Made by a program: the position numbers and the translations under genes. From Scylla paramamosain (Eukaryota > Arthropoda > Malacostraca > Decapoda > Portunidae): a stretch of 64,000 nt of DNA. The stretch is taken from assembly GCF_035594125.1 (NCBI RefSeq), contig NC_087191.1, positions 12,729,467 to 12,793,466 on the forward strand, given 5' to 3'. This document shows, piece by piece, positions 1-33,765 of this stretch. The notes beneath the pieces are model-generated. The model had not been told where the DNA came from and ran no database searches. It was given only the letters and a program-made list of their open reading frames with translations. Each line of letters opens with the position of its first letter. Within the stretch, counting starts at the first letter, position 1.

Positions 1-7061
<7,061 letters not shown>

Positions 7062-7262
7062 GTTTGTTTTGGTTCCCTCGGCTCGCTCAATGTCCGAGGC
7101 GCCGCTATCACTGCCACCGCCGCCGCCGCCGCTGCAAGTTTTACATTCATTCCCATTCAAATATCATATGGGTTTTAATTGCGATATAACCTGTCTTGAA
7201 ATGTAAAGATGAAAATATATATATAAAATTATTATAGTTTTTATACGTTTGTGATACCATCA

Positions 7263-7305
<43 letters not shown>

Positions 7306-7418
7306 AGAAATAGAATACTGGAAGAAGAAAACGAACTGCATTTATTCTTGTGTTAATGATAATCTTTAGCTGGCCATTTATTTATTTCCCTTAGTTTGTT
7401 TTTACCCTTTGATCTTTG

Positions 7419-7507
<89 letters not shown>

Positions 7508-7610
7508 GTCTATGTTTACTTACATCTTGTGATTAGGAGTTATTTCGCTCACTATTGATTCGCGTGTTTATTGTGTTGTACTTTCCCATCTCTAATGCCG
7601 CCAATACAGC

Positions 7611-7646
<36 letters not shown>

Positions 7647-7698
7647 CAGTAAGGCCAGCAGGAGTGTTTTTGGTCAGCACTGATAAGTTCCCCCCATC

Positions 7699-7742
<44 letters not shown>
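7263..7742. repeat. Microsatellites around the COPS3 5' end
   Basis: (CA)n 7263-7303, (AG)n 7423-7500, (TG)n 7613-7643 and (CA)n 7699-7742. The last two form a potential TG/CA hairpin with a 55-bp loop. Confidence 0.93.
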
Positions 7743-7743
<1 letters not shown>

Positions 7744-7984
7744 GCATGAAACAGCACCAAGCATCACCCGAGACACACGACTGCTTAGTGTAAGATGAGT
7801 GCACAGCGCCAGCCTCGCCTCAGTTAACATTACCGCCTTCACCATAACACTCAACCCTTCCTTCTCCCTCAGTAGCGTCTTTCACTTCCTTATTACTCGT
7901 TATTAGGGTACTTTTAAGGTCTTTGATTTATTTTTTACTTGTGTTTATATCTGAGTCTGGATACATGTGTAATGAAAGAAAGGG

Positions 7985-7987
7985 CAA

Positions 7988-8082
<95 letters not shown>

Positions 8083-8110
8083 TCACCATCTATACAACGA
8101 AAGATAAGGC

Positions 8111-8171
<61 letters not shown>

Positions 8172-8199
8172 TAAGCATCTGTACAACGAAAGACAAGGC

Positions 8200-8236
<37 letters not shown>

Positions 8237-8264
8237 TCACCATCTATACAACGAAAGATAAGGC

Positions 8265-8319
<55 letters not shown>

Positions 8320-8418
8320 TAAGCATCTGTACAACGAAAGACAAGGCAACACACACACAAACACACACACACACACACACACACACTGCATAAGCATCTG
8401 TACAACGAAAGACAAGGC

Positions 8419-8479
<61 letters not shown>

Positions 8480-8562
8480 TCACCATCTGTACAACGAAAG
8501 ATAAGGCAACACACACACACACACACACACTGCATCACCATCTGTACAACGAAAGATAAGGC

Positions 8563-8595
<33 letters not shown>

Positions 8596-8627
8596 TGCAT
8601 CACCATCTGTACAACGAAAGATAAGGC

Positions 8628-8676
<49 letters not shown>

Positions 8677-8705
8677 TCACCATCTGTACAACGAAAGATA
8701 AGGCA

Positions 8706-8737
<32 letters not shown>

Positions 8738-8766
8738 TCACCATCTGTACAACGAAAGACAAGGCA

Positions 8767-8798
<32 letters not shown>

Positions 8799-8971
8799 TC
8801 ACCATCTGTACAACGAAAGACAAGGCAACACACACACACACACACACACACTGCATCACCATCTGTACAACGAAAGATAAGGCAACACACACACACACAC
8901 TGCAACAGTCTGTACAACGAAAGACAAAGCAACACACACTGCATCACCATCTGTACAACAAAAAATAAGGC

Positions 8972-9035
<64 letters not shown>
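7985..9035. repeat. Composite array: 35-bp unit separated by variable (CA)n tracts
   Basis: Fourteen copies of a unit starting CTGCATCACCATCTGTACAA and ending CGAAAGATAAGGCAA, each followed by 6-55 CA dinucleotides. Two unit types occur: CATCACC...GATAAGG and CATAAGC...GACAAGG. They alternate among the first four units (8079, 8166, 8231, 8313), which suggests dimer duplication. Confidence 0.95.
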
Positions 9036-9036
<1 letters not shown>

Positions 9037-9137
9037 TGAAATACCTTGATAAAAAAAAACACTGAATATTTACTGTGAGGGAGTGGAAGGGAGTTAGGGA
9101 AGGTACCACTCTGAAAACGTCACGGCTGGGGGGGGAC

Positions 9138-9200
9138 TTGTGACGTCACGGCTGGGGGTTGATGACGTCACAGCGGCCATTATTTACGTACGTACGTATT
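9138..9200. promoter_or_regulatory. Pair of CRE/ATF palindromes
   Basis: Two perfect TGACGTCA octamers lie about 22 bp apart, the second followed by a GCGGCCAT motif and a TACGTACGTACGTA tract. CRE palindromes bind CREB/ATF factors and are typical of CpG promoters. The site lies between the divergently oriented COPS3 and coiled-coil genes, about 2.1 kb from the COPS3 start. A promoter role is inferred from motifs only. Confidence 0.35.
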
Positions 9201-9419
9201 TCATTTTAAAAATGACCCCTCTAAAAAACGCAGCTAGACAGGAATGCTTTATAAATTCAGACTTGTCACACATTTTAACTAAGGCCAAAAATAACAACAC
9301 ATTTCAAAACGCAGTAGTATTAAAGATATCTAAAAAGAAGTATCTGGAAACTGTTGCAATTTTCACCCCATTCAAAATCGTTCAAATGTCCACCCATTCT
9401 GGCTTAAACATAACGGAAA

Positions 9420-9815
9420 ACACTTTAAAAAATATGAACTATTTTTTAAAACCATTTAAAGTGAGCTACTAGCCCAAATAAAAAAAAATACCGAAATAAA
9501 ATTCAATATTATTGGAAGTTGAACACGAATAAAAACAAGTGTACGGTGCACGCATTTCATTGAGCGGGACGGCAACACACTTAAAAAAACACAAACTATT
9601 TTTCAAAACCAATAAGAACCTAGTACAGGCTGAAATAAAAAATTGAGTTTGGGGACCGTAAAAAAATACGCCGAAAACGGCCCTCTTATTTACACAAAAA
9701 CAACGCCAAAATCACCACTTTTCACGCAACACACGCGCTCAAATAACTTAAAAAACAACGAAATATTTTTACAAACCATAAAATCTTAGCTACAAGCCGA
9801 AATAAAATACTTAGG
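9420..9815. repeat. Three-copy diverged repeat, ~160-bp period
   Basis: At about 9421, 9579 and 9745 the same series recurs: ACTTTAAAAAA or ACTTAAAAAA, AACTATTTTT, AAACCA, a TAG(C/T)ACA(A/G)G-type block, then GAAATAAAA. AT-rich and non-coding. Confidence 0.55.
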
Positions 9816-9862
9816 AAATATAAAAAATAATATTGGAACCGGAGGGGGTTGGGGAGCCTTAT

Positions 9863-9880
9863 CCAAAATGGCGGCGATGG
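9863..9880 (+). promoter_or_regulatory. YY1-like AAAATGGCGGC element
   Basis: CCAAAATGGCGGCGATGG resembles the AAGATGGCGGC YY1/Pho core that in animals often sits at transcription starts of housekeeping genes. Its plus orientation would suit the downstream coiled-coil gene. Motif evidence only. Confidence 0.3.
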
Positions 9881-10689
9881 GCCAGTGGAGGGGACGACCC
9901 TTCTCACTCATTTAAACCCTCGCCAAACTTAAACTAAGTAATGGCAGGTATATCTAACGAGCGGATATTAAAGCTTGGTCATGTGGCTCCGCTTTGCGAC
10001 AGTATTGGTTTAAAACACTCACAGATAAGATAAATAATGGCTGATAAATAGAGACCACCCAGATTGTTTATATTTTCATTAAGTTAAATTTTACGGTTTT
10101 TAGCAACGAGACGAGGCTGACACAGGGATATATTGTGCTGGAGGTTAGGTGGGATGCGTTAAAATGAGTTAAAACCGTGGATTGTTCAGTTATTCATTAA
10201 AAAGTTACGTTAAGCTACCTAAATTTATTCTAACACTTCCTGACCTTACCTTTCCTGTGGTGGTGATCTATCTTCCTGCCTCCTTGTCACTATGGCTGGC
10301 TGTCTAGCACCTTCTCGCAGCCAAACTTTTCTTTATTTTGCTTGTTTTCACCCACTGCTGCCTTCGGGTGTCCACTGCTAGAGCCCACGCCTTCCTCATT
10401 ACCAACTAAAGAAGGTTTAACTCATGGGTAAGCCTTGGCAGCCAATGTGTAGCCGTGGTTACACAAAAAAGAAAAAAAAAACACAAATTCTGTCAGGCTG
10501 GGTTGAAACAGACGTGTACTAACACCACCAATGGACGTGACACCCTGACTGGTTAACATGGCCGAAAAAATCTGGCAACCCTGGTGAGGACTTGCGCTAG
10601 CCAGTACTGAGGTGACCATGTGAGAGGGAGGGTGTGCGTGCTTGCTGCCTGACAAGTTTACCAGTGTGTCGCGTCTATGGGTGGTGTTA

Positions 10690-10955
10690 GTACGCGTCTG
10701 TTTGGGAGGTTGTGGTTGTGTTTCAGGGGATGTAGCAGTGTTTGTGAAGGTGTGGCAGTGTTTGTGAGGGTGTAGCAGTGTTTGTGAGGGTGTAGCATTG
10801 TTTGGGAGAGTGTGACAGTGTTTGGGAAGGTGTGGCAGTGTTTGGGAGGGTGTAGCAGTGTTTGGGAGGGTGTAGCAGTGTTTGGGAGGGTGTAGCAGTG
10901 TTTGGGAAGATGTAGCAATGTTTGGGAGGGTGTGGCAGTGTTTGTGAGGGTGTAC
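10690..10955. repeat. Minisatellite, 21-bp unit
   Basis: About 12 copies of GTGTAGCAGTGTTTGGGAGG in the gap between COPS3 and the coiled-coil gene. A T-rich stretch 10970-11125 and a (CT)n tract 11252-11309 follow. Confidence 0.93.
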
Positions 10956-11247
10956 CTCTTACAACAACCTTTTTTTTTTTGTTTTTCTTCACTCTTTCTT
11001 CATTTTTTCTCATTTTTTTCACTGTTCTTTATTTTTTCACCATTTTTTTCATAATATCCCTTAATTTCTTTCAGCATTTTTCCATTTTTTCACAATTTTT
11101 TCACAATTTCTTCACCATTTTCTTCACCTCTTCTTATTCTCTAGTATATTATGTGTGTCCTGAAAGTAGTAGTAGTAGAAGTAGTACTAATGTATTTCTA
11201 TTTACACTTATAAATAAAAAAAAGTAATAATTTTTTTTTGTGTTAAA

Positions 11248-11313
<66 letters not shown>

Positions 11314-11458
11314 ATAATTTTACCAGAAGTACAATAATTTCAACCTGTGTAGTACGATAATATGGCCAAAACAGTCTGGTAACGCTGTGTACTATTGAGA
11401 TCAAGATCATTGGAGGGACGCTAGGATAAAAACAAGCATTTTCTCCTTTCTCCTACAG

Positions 11459-11530
11459 GCTTGTGGTGAGGAAAACAGGAGATATTACTCATCATTCGGA
11501 TTTGGGAGGAGACTTGGATGATATTAGACT
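11459..11530 (+). other. Possible untranslated first or second exon of the coiled-coil gene
   Basis: A pyrimidine tract ending TCCTACAG (11451-11458) is followed by 72 bases and a strong donor ACT|GTAAGT at 11531. The next acceptor on this strand is 12382-12383, just before the start codon at 12386. This fits a spliced 5' UTR exon, but no coding or conservation evidence supports it. Confidence 0.3.
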
Positions 11531-12029
11531 GTAAGTTAATAGATAGATACCTTTTTCTCAGGTTCAACAGTGTAATATATAACGCTGACTAATAATCTAG
11601 CTATTTTACTCGTTAGACTTGTATTTATGACATTTCCACTGATTCTTAGATGACGCCAAGTTGTAAGTGAATAAGAGGGCACATTTTCATAACCTACAAG
11701 CAAATATAACAACCACTGACCTATTTTTCTCTAATATTTCGTAATTGTAGGATTCTGGCAGGATTCCGTTCAAATATCCTACATCTTACTGAATCCTAGA
11801 CGACCCCAGGCCATAATTCAATAGATAAACTCTCTTTTCCTTAACCTACAAATTAACATGTCTCTCTTTAATCTGATAATTCTCTAGTTAATCTCATTTA
11901 CTTTCAAGGTTCAACATTGGGCCAGTAAACAATACCCTCTGCCCAAGGAGATGCCGGCAGCCTTTGAGGGAGAAACAAGGCTGCTGCATTAGCTGGAATC
12001 AAGAACAGAGAGATTTAATTGAGAAGTTA

Positions 12030-12380
12030 AAGGCCTCTCCCAGCTTCTCCTCGCCCCTTACAGCCTCTCCTCGCCCCTTACAGCCTCTCCCAGCCCCTCT
12101 CAGCTTCTCCTAGCCCTTCCAGCCTCTCCCAGCTTCTCCTAGCCTCTCCCAGCCCCTCTCAGCTTCTCCTAGCCCCTCCCAGCCTCTCCCAGCTTCTCCT
12201 AGCCTCACCCAGCCCCTTCCTAGCCCCTTCCAGCCTCTCCCAGCTTCTACCAGTCTCTCCCAGCCCCTCCCATCATCTCCCAGCCCCTCCTAGCCCCTCC
12301 CAGCCCCTTCCAGCCTCTTCAAGCCTCTCGCAGTCTTCTCCAGCCTCCGCCAGCCCCTCCCAGCCTCTCCCAGCCAACCA
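12030..12380 (+). repeat. Pyrimidine-rich CCCAGCCTCTC array
   Basis: About 30 imperfect 10-11-bp units (CCCAGCCTCTC, CCAGCTTCTCCT). It ends at the acceptor CAACCACAG before the start exon of the coiled-coil gene, so it forms that intron's polypyrimidine tract and offers many decoy AGs. Confidence 0.85.
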
Positions 12381-12385
12381 CAGAT

Positions 12386-20174
<7,789 letters not shown>

Positions 20175-20775
20175 CCATGCTGTAGAATTCAGGTCTCGGG
20201 AAGGAGTGATGTAGGACTGCAGGATTTAAAGGATATATTTGCTGTCATAGGGAAGATGTCTTGGTGTGTGTGTGTGTGTGCGTGTATGTTTGTCACTGTT
20301 TTGCAATGCTGTTTAACTTGTCTTCCCTAAAACTCGTGTTCCCTAACCCAATCACAGTCGTTACTAGGGTTCCATCTTCTGTTCCGTTAAAGGATTAGAG
20401 GTCAGGGTGAAATAGAATAGGTCGTTTGTCTCTCTCGGCAAAGGAAAACGGAGATCTGGAGGAAATATTGACTTGCTGTGTTTGTGGTAGAGAATTGTGG
20501 CGCTGTTATTGTGTCTTCTGCTGTTACAAATGATGTGACTGACTTTCTTTTGTTTTCTTGGGTAAGGTTGAGAGTTTTTTGTATGTTTTTGTACTTCAGT
20601 AGCTGTGACAAATGTAGAGTTTTGTACATTTTGCAGAATCTTACTCATGTGTCTATTGTGTCTTGGCTTTTATTTATTTATTTATTTTTTTTCTGATCAG
20701 TAAGCCAAAAGTCAAATAAGATTAGTGTCTGAATGAAATCTAAAGACACAAGAGGCAAAAGATGTGGAAAAAAAA

Positions 20776-20789
20776 AATAAAAAAATAAA
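20776..20789 (+). terminator. Poly(A) signals of the coiled-coil gene
   Basis: Two AATAAA hexamers (20776-20781 and 20784-20789), about 600 nt after the stop codon at 20174, followed by T-rich sequence. They are the first clear signals on this strand and give a plausible ~600-nt 3' UTR. Confidence 0.45.
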
Positions 20790-20855
20790 AACTTCATTGT
20801 AATCACTTTAATGTCCCCAACCCATCCCTCACACACACACACACACACAGCTAGA

Positions 20856-20905
<50 letters not shown>

Positions 20906-20907
<2 letters not shown>

Positions 20908-21664
20908 AATGACACTCAACTGTCCCCCTCTTCCACACTTAACATCCTCAGTCTGTCCTTTACTTATAATCTGAACTGGAAACTTCACATCTATCTCTAG
21001 CTAAAACAGCTTCTATGAAGTTAGGTGTTCTGAGACGTCTCCGCCAGTTTTTCTCCCCCCCACCCAGCTGCTAACTCTGTACAAGGGCCTTATCCGTCCA
21101 TGTATGGAGTATGCTTCACATGTCTGGGGGGGGGTTCCACTCATACTGCTCTTCTAGACAGGGTGGAATCAAAAGCTTTTCGTCTCATCAACTCCTCTCT
21201 TCTAACTGACTGTCTTCAGCCTCTCACCGCCGCAATGTTGCATATCTAGCTGTCTTTTACCGTTATTTTCATGCTGCCTGCTCTTCTGATCTTGCTAATT
21301 GTAAGCCTCCCCCTCCTCCCACGGCCTCGCTGCACAAGACTTTCTTCTTTCTCTCACCCCTATTCTGTCCACCTCTCTAACGCAAGAGTTAACCAGTATT
21401 CTTAATCATTCATCCCTTTCTCTGGTAAACTCTGGAACTCCCTGCCTGCTTCTGTATTTCCACCTTCCTGTGACTTGAATTCCTTCAAGAGGGAGGTTTC
21501 AAGACACTTATTCATCAATTTTTGACCACTGCTTTGACCCTTTTATGGGACTGCCATTTCAGTGGGCATTTTTTTTATTGGATTTTTGTTGCCCTTGGCC
21601 AGTGTCCTTCCTACATAAAATAAATAAATAAATAAACAAATAAATAAATAAATAAATAAATAAA
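20906..21664 (+). mobile_element. 5'-truncated LINE 3' end, copy 2
   Basis: Closely similar to the copy at 19130-19868 over its whole length, including the start of homology (ACACTCAACTGTCCCCCTC) and the (TAAA)n tail, but with small indels that break the frame. It ends less than 100 bp before the PALB2-like start codon. Homology to copy 1 continues about 17 bp past the tail (AGACCGGGAAGCAGA). Confidence 0.85.
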
Positions 21665-21761
21665 AAGACCGGGAAGCAGAAGCCGGGGCCGAAATAGGCG
21701 ACCGGAGGAGGCGAGGAATGTTTACAATATTTGGCGCGAATGTCGGAAGCAGAAGGCGCCG

Positions 21762-28852
<7,091 letters not shown>

Positions 28853-28895
28853 AGAGAGAGAGAGAGAGAGAGCATTCCATCCATCCATCACTACA

Positions 28896-28901
28896 AATAA
28901 A
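28896..28901 (+). terminator. Poly(A) signal of the PALB2-like gene
   Basis: AATAAA 80 nt after the PALB2-like stop codon, followed within 40 nt by a T/G-rich stretch. A short 3' UTR containing a TG and an AG microsatellite is implied. Confidence 0.45.
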
Positions 28902-29186
28902 TCCACCACACATGTCAGCTGATGTGTGGACTCATTCTGTTTATCACAAAAAGTTGTCCAGTGTTGCCACCTCCCAAGGGATACATGGGTGTCACTTGGA
29001 AATACATACATAATCACTGTAGTATTTTTTTAAATCCCCTCACGGCTAATTCCTCTACTTATCAATACTGGATGTTATTTATTTGTGTTGGTTACTTATA
29101 CAACCATGGCAGCCTTGGTGATCCATTAAGATAAGTTAGCTGGGCAGTTCAGTCAGTGTGTGAGAGATATTAGTTAATGACCCGCA

Positions 29187-29304
29187 CGCGATTTTTATTT
29201 ATTTATTTTTTTTGTCTAAACGATTTGGAGGGGCGCAGCTTAAGTGATGTAGAGTGTGTAGAGAAAACGAATTTTATGGTTAACTTAATGATAATATTTT
29301 AGTA

Positions 29305-29369
<65 letters not shown>

Positions 29370-29668
29370 CATGATTACCATTATGCTTACCACTTGGAAT
29401 ATTTATTTTGACCAATTCCTTCATTGTTTGTAACACACTGACTTAGAGAGTGAGGAGCTGTTCTTGGTTTCTTTTTCGGCAAGCGTAAGGTGGCGGACAG
29501 TAGTGAGAGATATTAGTAGTCAGCTGATGCCGAAAAAGAAACCAAGAAAAGTTCCTCACTCTCAAAGTCAGTGTGTTACAATGAAGGAATTGGTCAAAAT
29601 AAATATTCCAAGTGGTAAGCATAATGGTAATCATGGATGAGACGGTGAGATAGCGACGGGCGGTGTGT

Positions 29669-29703
<35 letters not shown>

Positions 29704-29817
29704 TGTGTGATTGTTAATAAAATATTATCATTAAGTTAACCATAAAATTCGTTTTCTCTACACGCATCACTTGCGCTGCGCCCCCACACTCCAAATCGTT
29801 TGGGAAAAAAATCTCGC
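29187..29817. mobile_element. Foldback inverted-repeat element
   Basis: Left arm 29187-29480 and right arm 29529-29817 are long inverted copies separated by a 48-bp spacer. Landmarks in both arms: GGTTTCTTTTTCGGC at the loop side, a block with TAACACACTGACT, a microsatellite (CT on the left, AG on the right) at the same place, AAAACGAATTTTATGGTTAA and AAACGATTTGGAG at the outer side. No transposase. In RNA the arms would form a hairpin of nearly 300 bp. Confidence 0.75.
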
Positions 29818-29901
29818 GACCCGCGCTAATCTGTTCCCGAGAGCGGTCAAGGACTGCATTTCCACACCTGCAGCTCAATCGCGCGACTTTTTATTACTAT
29901 T

Positions 29902-29933
<32 letters not shown>

Positions 29934-31262
29934 TTTTATTTATTTATTTATTTTTATTTTTTTTATTTATTCATTTATTTTTTTTTTATCCCAGTGACAA
30001 ACCGTCTCTTGCTCAGTAGAGCATGTCCTGTGGAGAGGTTCTTTGATTAATGTGAGAAGGTGGCTGAAGTGTCTTCTGACATCCTAAAATAGTTGAAAAA
30101 TCTAGCACCTGCTTTAGCATTGTTGACTAGAGTGTAAAGCTACGCCAGTATCAGCCGCTCACAGGAGTTATAGGATGTATCCACAGTGACGACGGCGACG
30201 TGGAGGGAGAATGAATACAGCACAGCTTCCTCATCAGTCCAGGATGCAACAGCCACAGGCTGCGTGAGGCTGCGAGCCTCTCAGCAGCAGCCTCCTCACA
30301 CGGGAGACTTACTGGCAAGACTCGGTGGCACGTTTTGACCACACGCACGAGCTGAGTCGCGCGAGCAAACCACCAGTGTGAAAGGGCCTTAATATTAACG
30401 CAATTTCATCAGTAACAAAACAACCAATGAGTTGGATATGCCTTTGGAACGGAATCCTTTACGAACTATCCTTTTAACAAAAAACCCGATGACTATCTGG
30501 ACTAACAACCAGTCATATCACACCACAAAGACTTATCACTAATTAATATTACAAATCACTATCATGTCTCTGAATAATAAGAAAAGTAGTAATGTCAACA
30601 AAAGTGCGCGACGCGAGCCTCAGGTGTTTAGCTGCACCAGGTATGGCCTCGGCGCCCCACTGCTCCTCCTCGCCTTATTTTTCCTCCTCCAATAGCTCCA
30701 CCGGCCTTGTAGGAACCCTGGGGTGCCCTTGGAGGCGTAGGGTACTGGGAGCCTGGTGGGGGAGGCCTGGGAAGCGGTGATTGTGGCGGACTGGCGGGGC
30801 TGAGACAAGTGGCCGAGACTAGTCCTGAATGTGCTGGTGATTTAGTAGTGTGTGGTGGTGCTGGGGTGTGTGTGGCGCTCCTGGCCCTGTGGTGGATGGG
30901 ATCTGCGTACTAGGGCGCCAAAGTAACCGTGGGGCTTCCTGTGTGGGACTTGTAGTTACGTCAGCTAAGTGGATGTCTTGCCTCAGTCTTACCTGATGTA
31001 TTTACCTGTCAGTCGGAATATTGAAATTACGATAGTGTTTTTATCATATGGTTAGGTTAGGTTAGGTTTGTATTCATTTAGTTCATTAATTTCACTGCTG
31101 AGCCCTTCATTGTGCAGTGTTGGGGAGACTAGCGTGGTACAAGCCCGAGGGTGAAAATGTTAAACTGTTCATATCTTTTGCATTTTCCTCAAGTGTTAAG
31201 TCTCGGGTCACGGCAACAGTCTCCTGAACACTCCCACCCTCTTCCCCTCCCCTGCCACTCCC

Positions 31263-31801
<539 letters not shown>

Positions 31802-32739
31802 TTAAAACTCAACAAATATCAAGGCCACTCGTACACCAGTCTTGGAGGGGGCCGCAAATGACCCCTAAGTGTTTTGACACCGCTACAAGTTTTTTTCTTA
31901 ATTAACCTCTACAACACTTGCAGCCTTGGATTTAAGTTTCAGTCTGTGGAGCATTACTTCTACTCTTCGTCTTCTTTTTCTCACCCAAATGCAGGTGTTC
32001 GAGGTACCTGACAGTTCCCTTATAGCTTCTCCTTATAGTTCCTCGCCTGTTTCTGGCACCATACCAAATAACATTTCTAGTAGTTTTAATCTTTCTCTCC
32101 TTTATTTCAAGCTGACGGAGCCACTGCTATCTCATCTTTAAAGCTTAGCCCGCCTCTCAAATCTTTCCTAAAAACTGTACCTTGGATGAGTGAGGGTTCA
32201 TTCCTTCATCTCCTCTGTCCTCCATCTGCTTCATACCACCCAGTAAGACCCTTGAGAAAATCTTTTAAGTATTCAGGCATTCTCTCCTCAACCACAGTCC
32301 TATTTCAGTATCAAATGTCCACACACACATCATTTAATAGTTTGCTTCAGTTATTAATCCACGCTTGAGAAAATGTTTAAACTTTTTACACAGTTTTCTC
32401 AGATCGTTATATAGTAGTCTGACAGTTATTAATCCACACTTAAGAAGAAAATTTTGAAGTTTTTTATACATTTCTTCCTCAGTCACTTGTATCTTATCAT
32501 CGGCTTAGACCTGTTAAAGTAAATATTGAAATTTTTTATACATTGCTCCCTCAGTTGTATCTTATCAGTGGCTTAGACCTCTTTTAGCTCCACAATTGAT
32601 GACAGTCCCTCGCTCAGGCTGCACACTCACTGAGGCAGACGTGGCACCACAGCCTTAGGTCAGGTGTTGTGTCAAGCCTCCCTGTGCTTCTGTCTTTTTT
32701 GCCATAGTGGAAGTTAACATTCACTCGTATCGGCAGAGG

Positions 32740-33045
32740 TGTGAAATTAGGATAAGTAATGTATAAGGTTGATTTCTAGTGCCAGAGCAGAGGTGGATAT
32801 GATAAATTAAGCATGTGGAATGAGAGAAACCTTCCAAGATGAGGATAGTAATGAATAAGCTTAACTTGTAGTGGCAGTGGAGTTGGAAATGATAAATTAA
32901 GCAGGTGGAATGAGACAAACCTCTGAAGATGGGGGTAAGAAATGTATAAACTTGACTTGTAGTGGCAGAATGGAAGTGGAAATGATAAAATACAGCAGGT
33001 GGAATGAGACAAACCGTCCAAGATAAGGATAAGTAATGTAAAAGA
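32740..33045. repeat. Minisatellite, ~105-bp unit, three copies
   Basis: Recurring blocks GGTGGAATGAGACAAACC, GGATAAGTAATGTA, ACTTGTAGTGGCAG and GGAAATGATAAA. Confidence 0.85.
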
Positions 33046-33765
33046 GGTAATGAATGATGACCGTTGATTAACTGTAAGGAAAAACATTTAAAGCTGAAAT
33101 ACGTACGTGGATTACTGGAGTGGGCAGAGGCACGACACTACAGCACTAGTGTGTGTGGCGTGGGCACCTTGGTACTCACACCCCTCCTGCCTGTAACACC
33201 CAGGGGCAGAGGCACACAGGATTTGGTAACCGAGAAGCGTTAGAGGCCGTGGTGCTTGTGAGTGACCCCTGCCATGCCGTGTTGGAGGGAAAGTCACGCA
33301 GGGTACACGTTTACGTTTGCGCGTGAAGGAATGCCCTCGTGGAATGTGCTTCAGTTTGTGGTGGTCTGCATGGGTGTGGTGCACGAGGGGTCACCAGCGC
33401 CCCGCCACTCAGACCTCAGCCCCGTCAGTGTGCAGGGTGTGTGGCGTGACGCGACAGTCTCCCTCGAAGTCCTGTGAGTATGTGCGTAGTAAAGTGTTTC
33501 TCCTTCTCCTTCCAGAATTTAGACTATGAATTGTGAAGTATAAGGTGTTATGGATGTTGAGAGAGTGTAGGAGTGCGGCAGTGTGTGGAGCGTGTGTGGA
33601 GGGCCGAGGATGTGACAGTGGTGGCCCCGGTGATGCTTCCACCTGGCCACACACTCCCTGCCCCTGTGTGTTGATGCTCGCCCCCAGCCTCCCTCGGTGC
33701 AGCCCCCCATGAAGTAGTGGGAGCGCGGCGTGTGTGGTGGAGGGTGGGCGGCAGGCGGGCGCCCC

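Larger units (their letters stand above)
7062..12383. other. Intergenic region between divergent COPS3 and coiled-coil genes
   Basis: Besides the repeats and motifs listed, 9036-10680 is mostly unique AT-rich sequence without a convincing gene, and 11310-11450 and 11535-12030 show no recognisable feature apart from the possible UTR exon. Confidence 0.7.

Noticed and set aside
7923..9109. Many long ORFs of THTHTH or CVCVCV type on both strands
   Set aside because: They are translations of CA/TG microsatellites and change with array length; no start context or conservation. The same holds for SLSLSL, RERERE, YYYY and VVVV frames over CT, AG, ATT and CTA tracts throughout.
9140..9472. 110-codon plus-strand ORF
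   Set aside because: AT-rich, overlaps the diverged ~160-bp repeat and CRE motifs, no recognisable domain.
30120..30390. Possible piggyBac-like end (AGTGTGAAAGGGCC before TTAA)
   Set aside because: No matching second terminus or target duplication was found nearby.
33730..33765. Extension of the USP frame upstream of ATG 33766
   Set aside because: Position 33730 is GTG, not ATG, and a TAG in frame lies at 33715; the extra residues are low-complexity.
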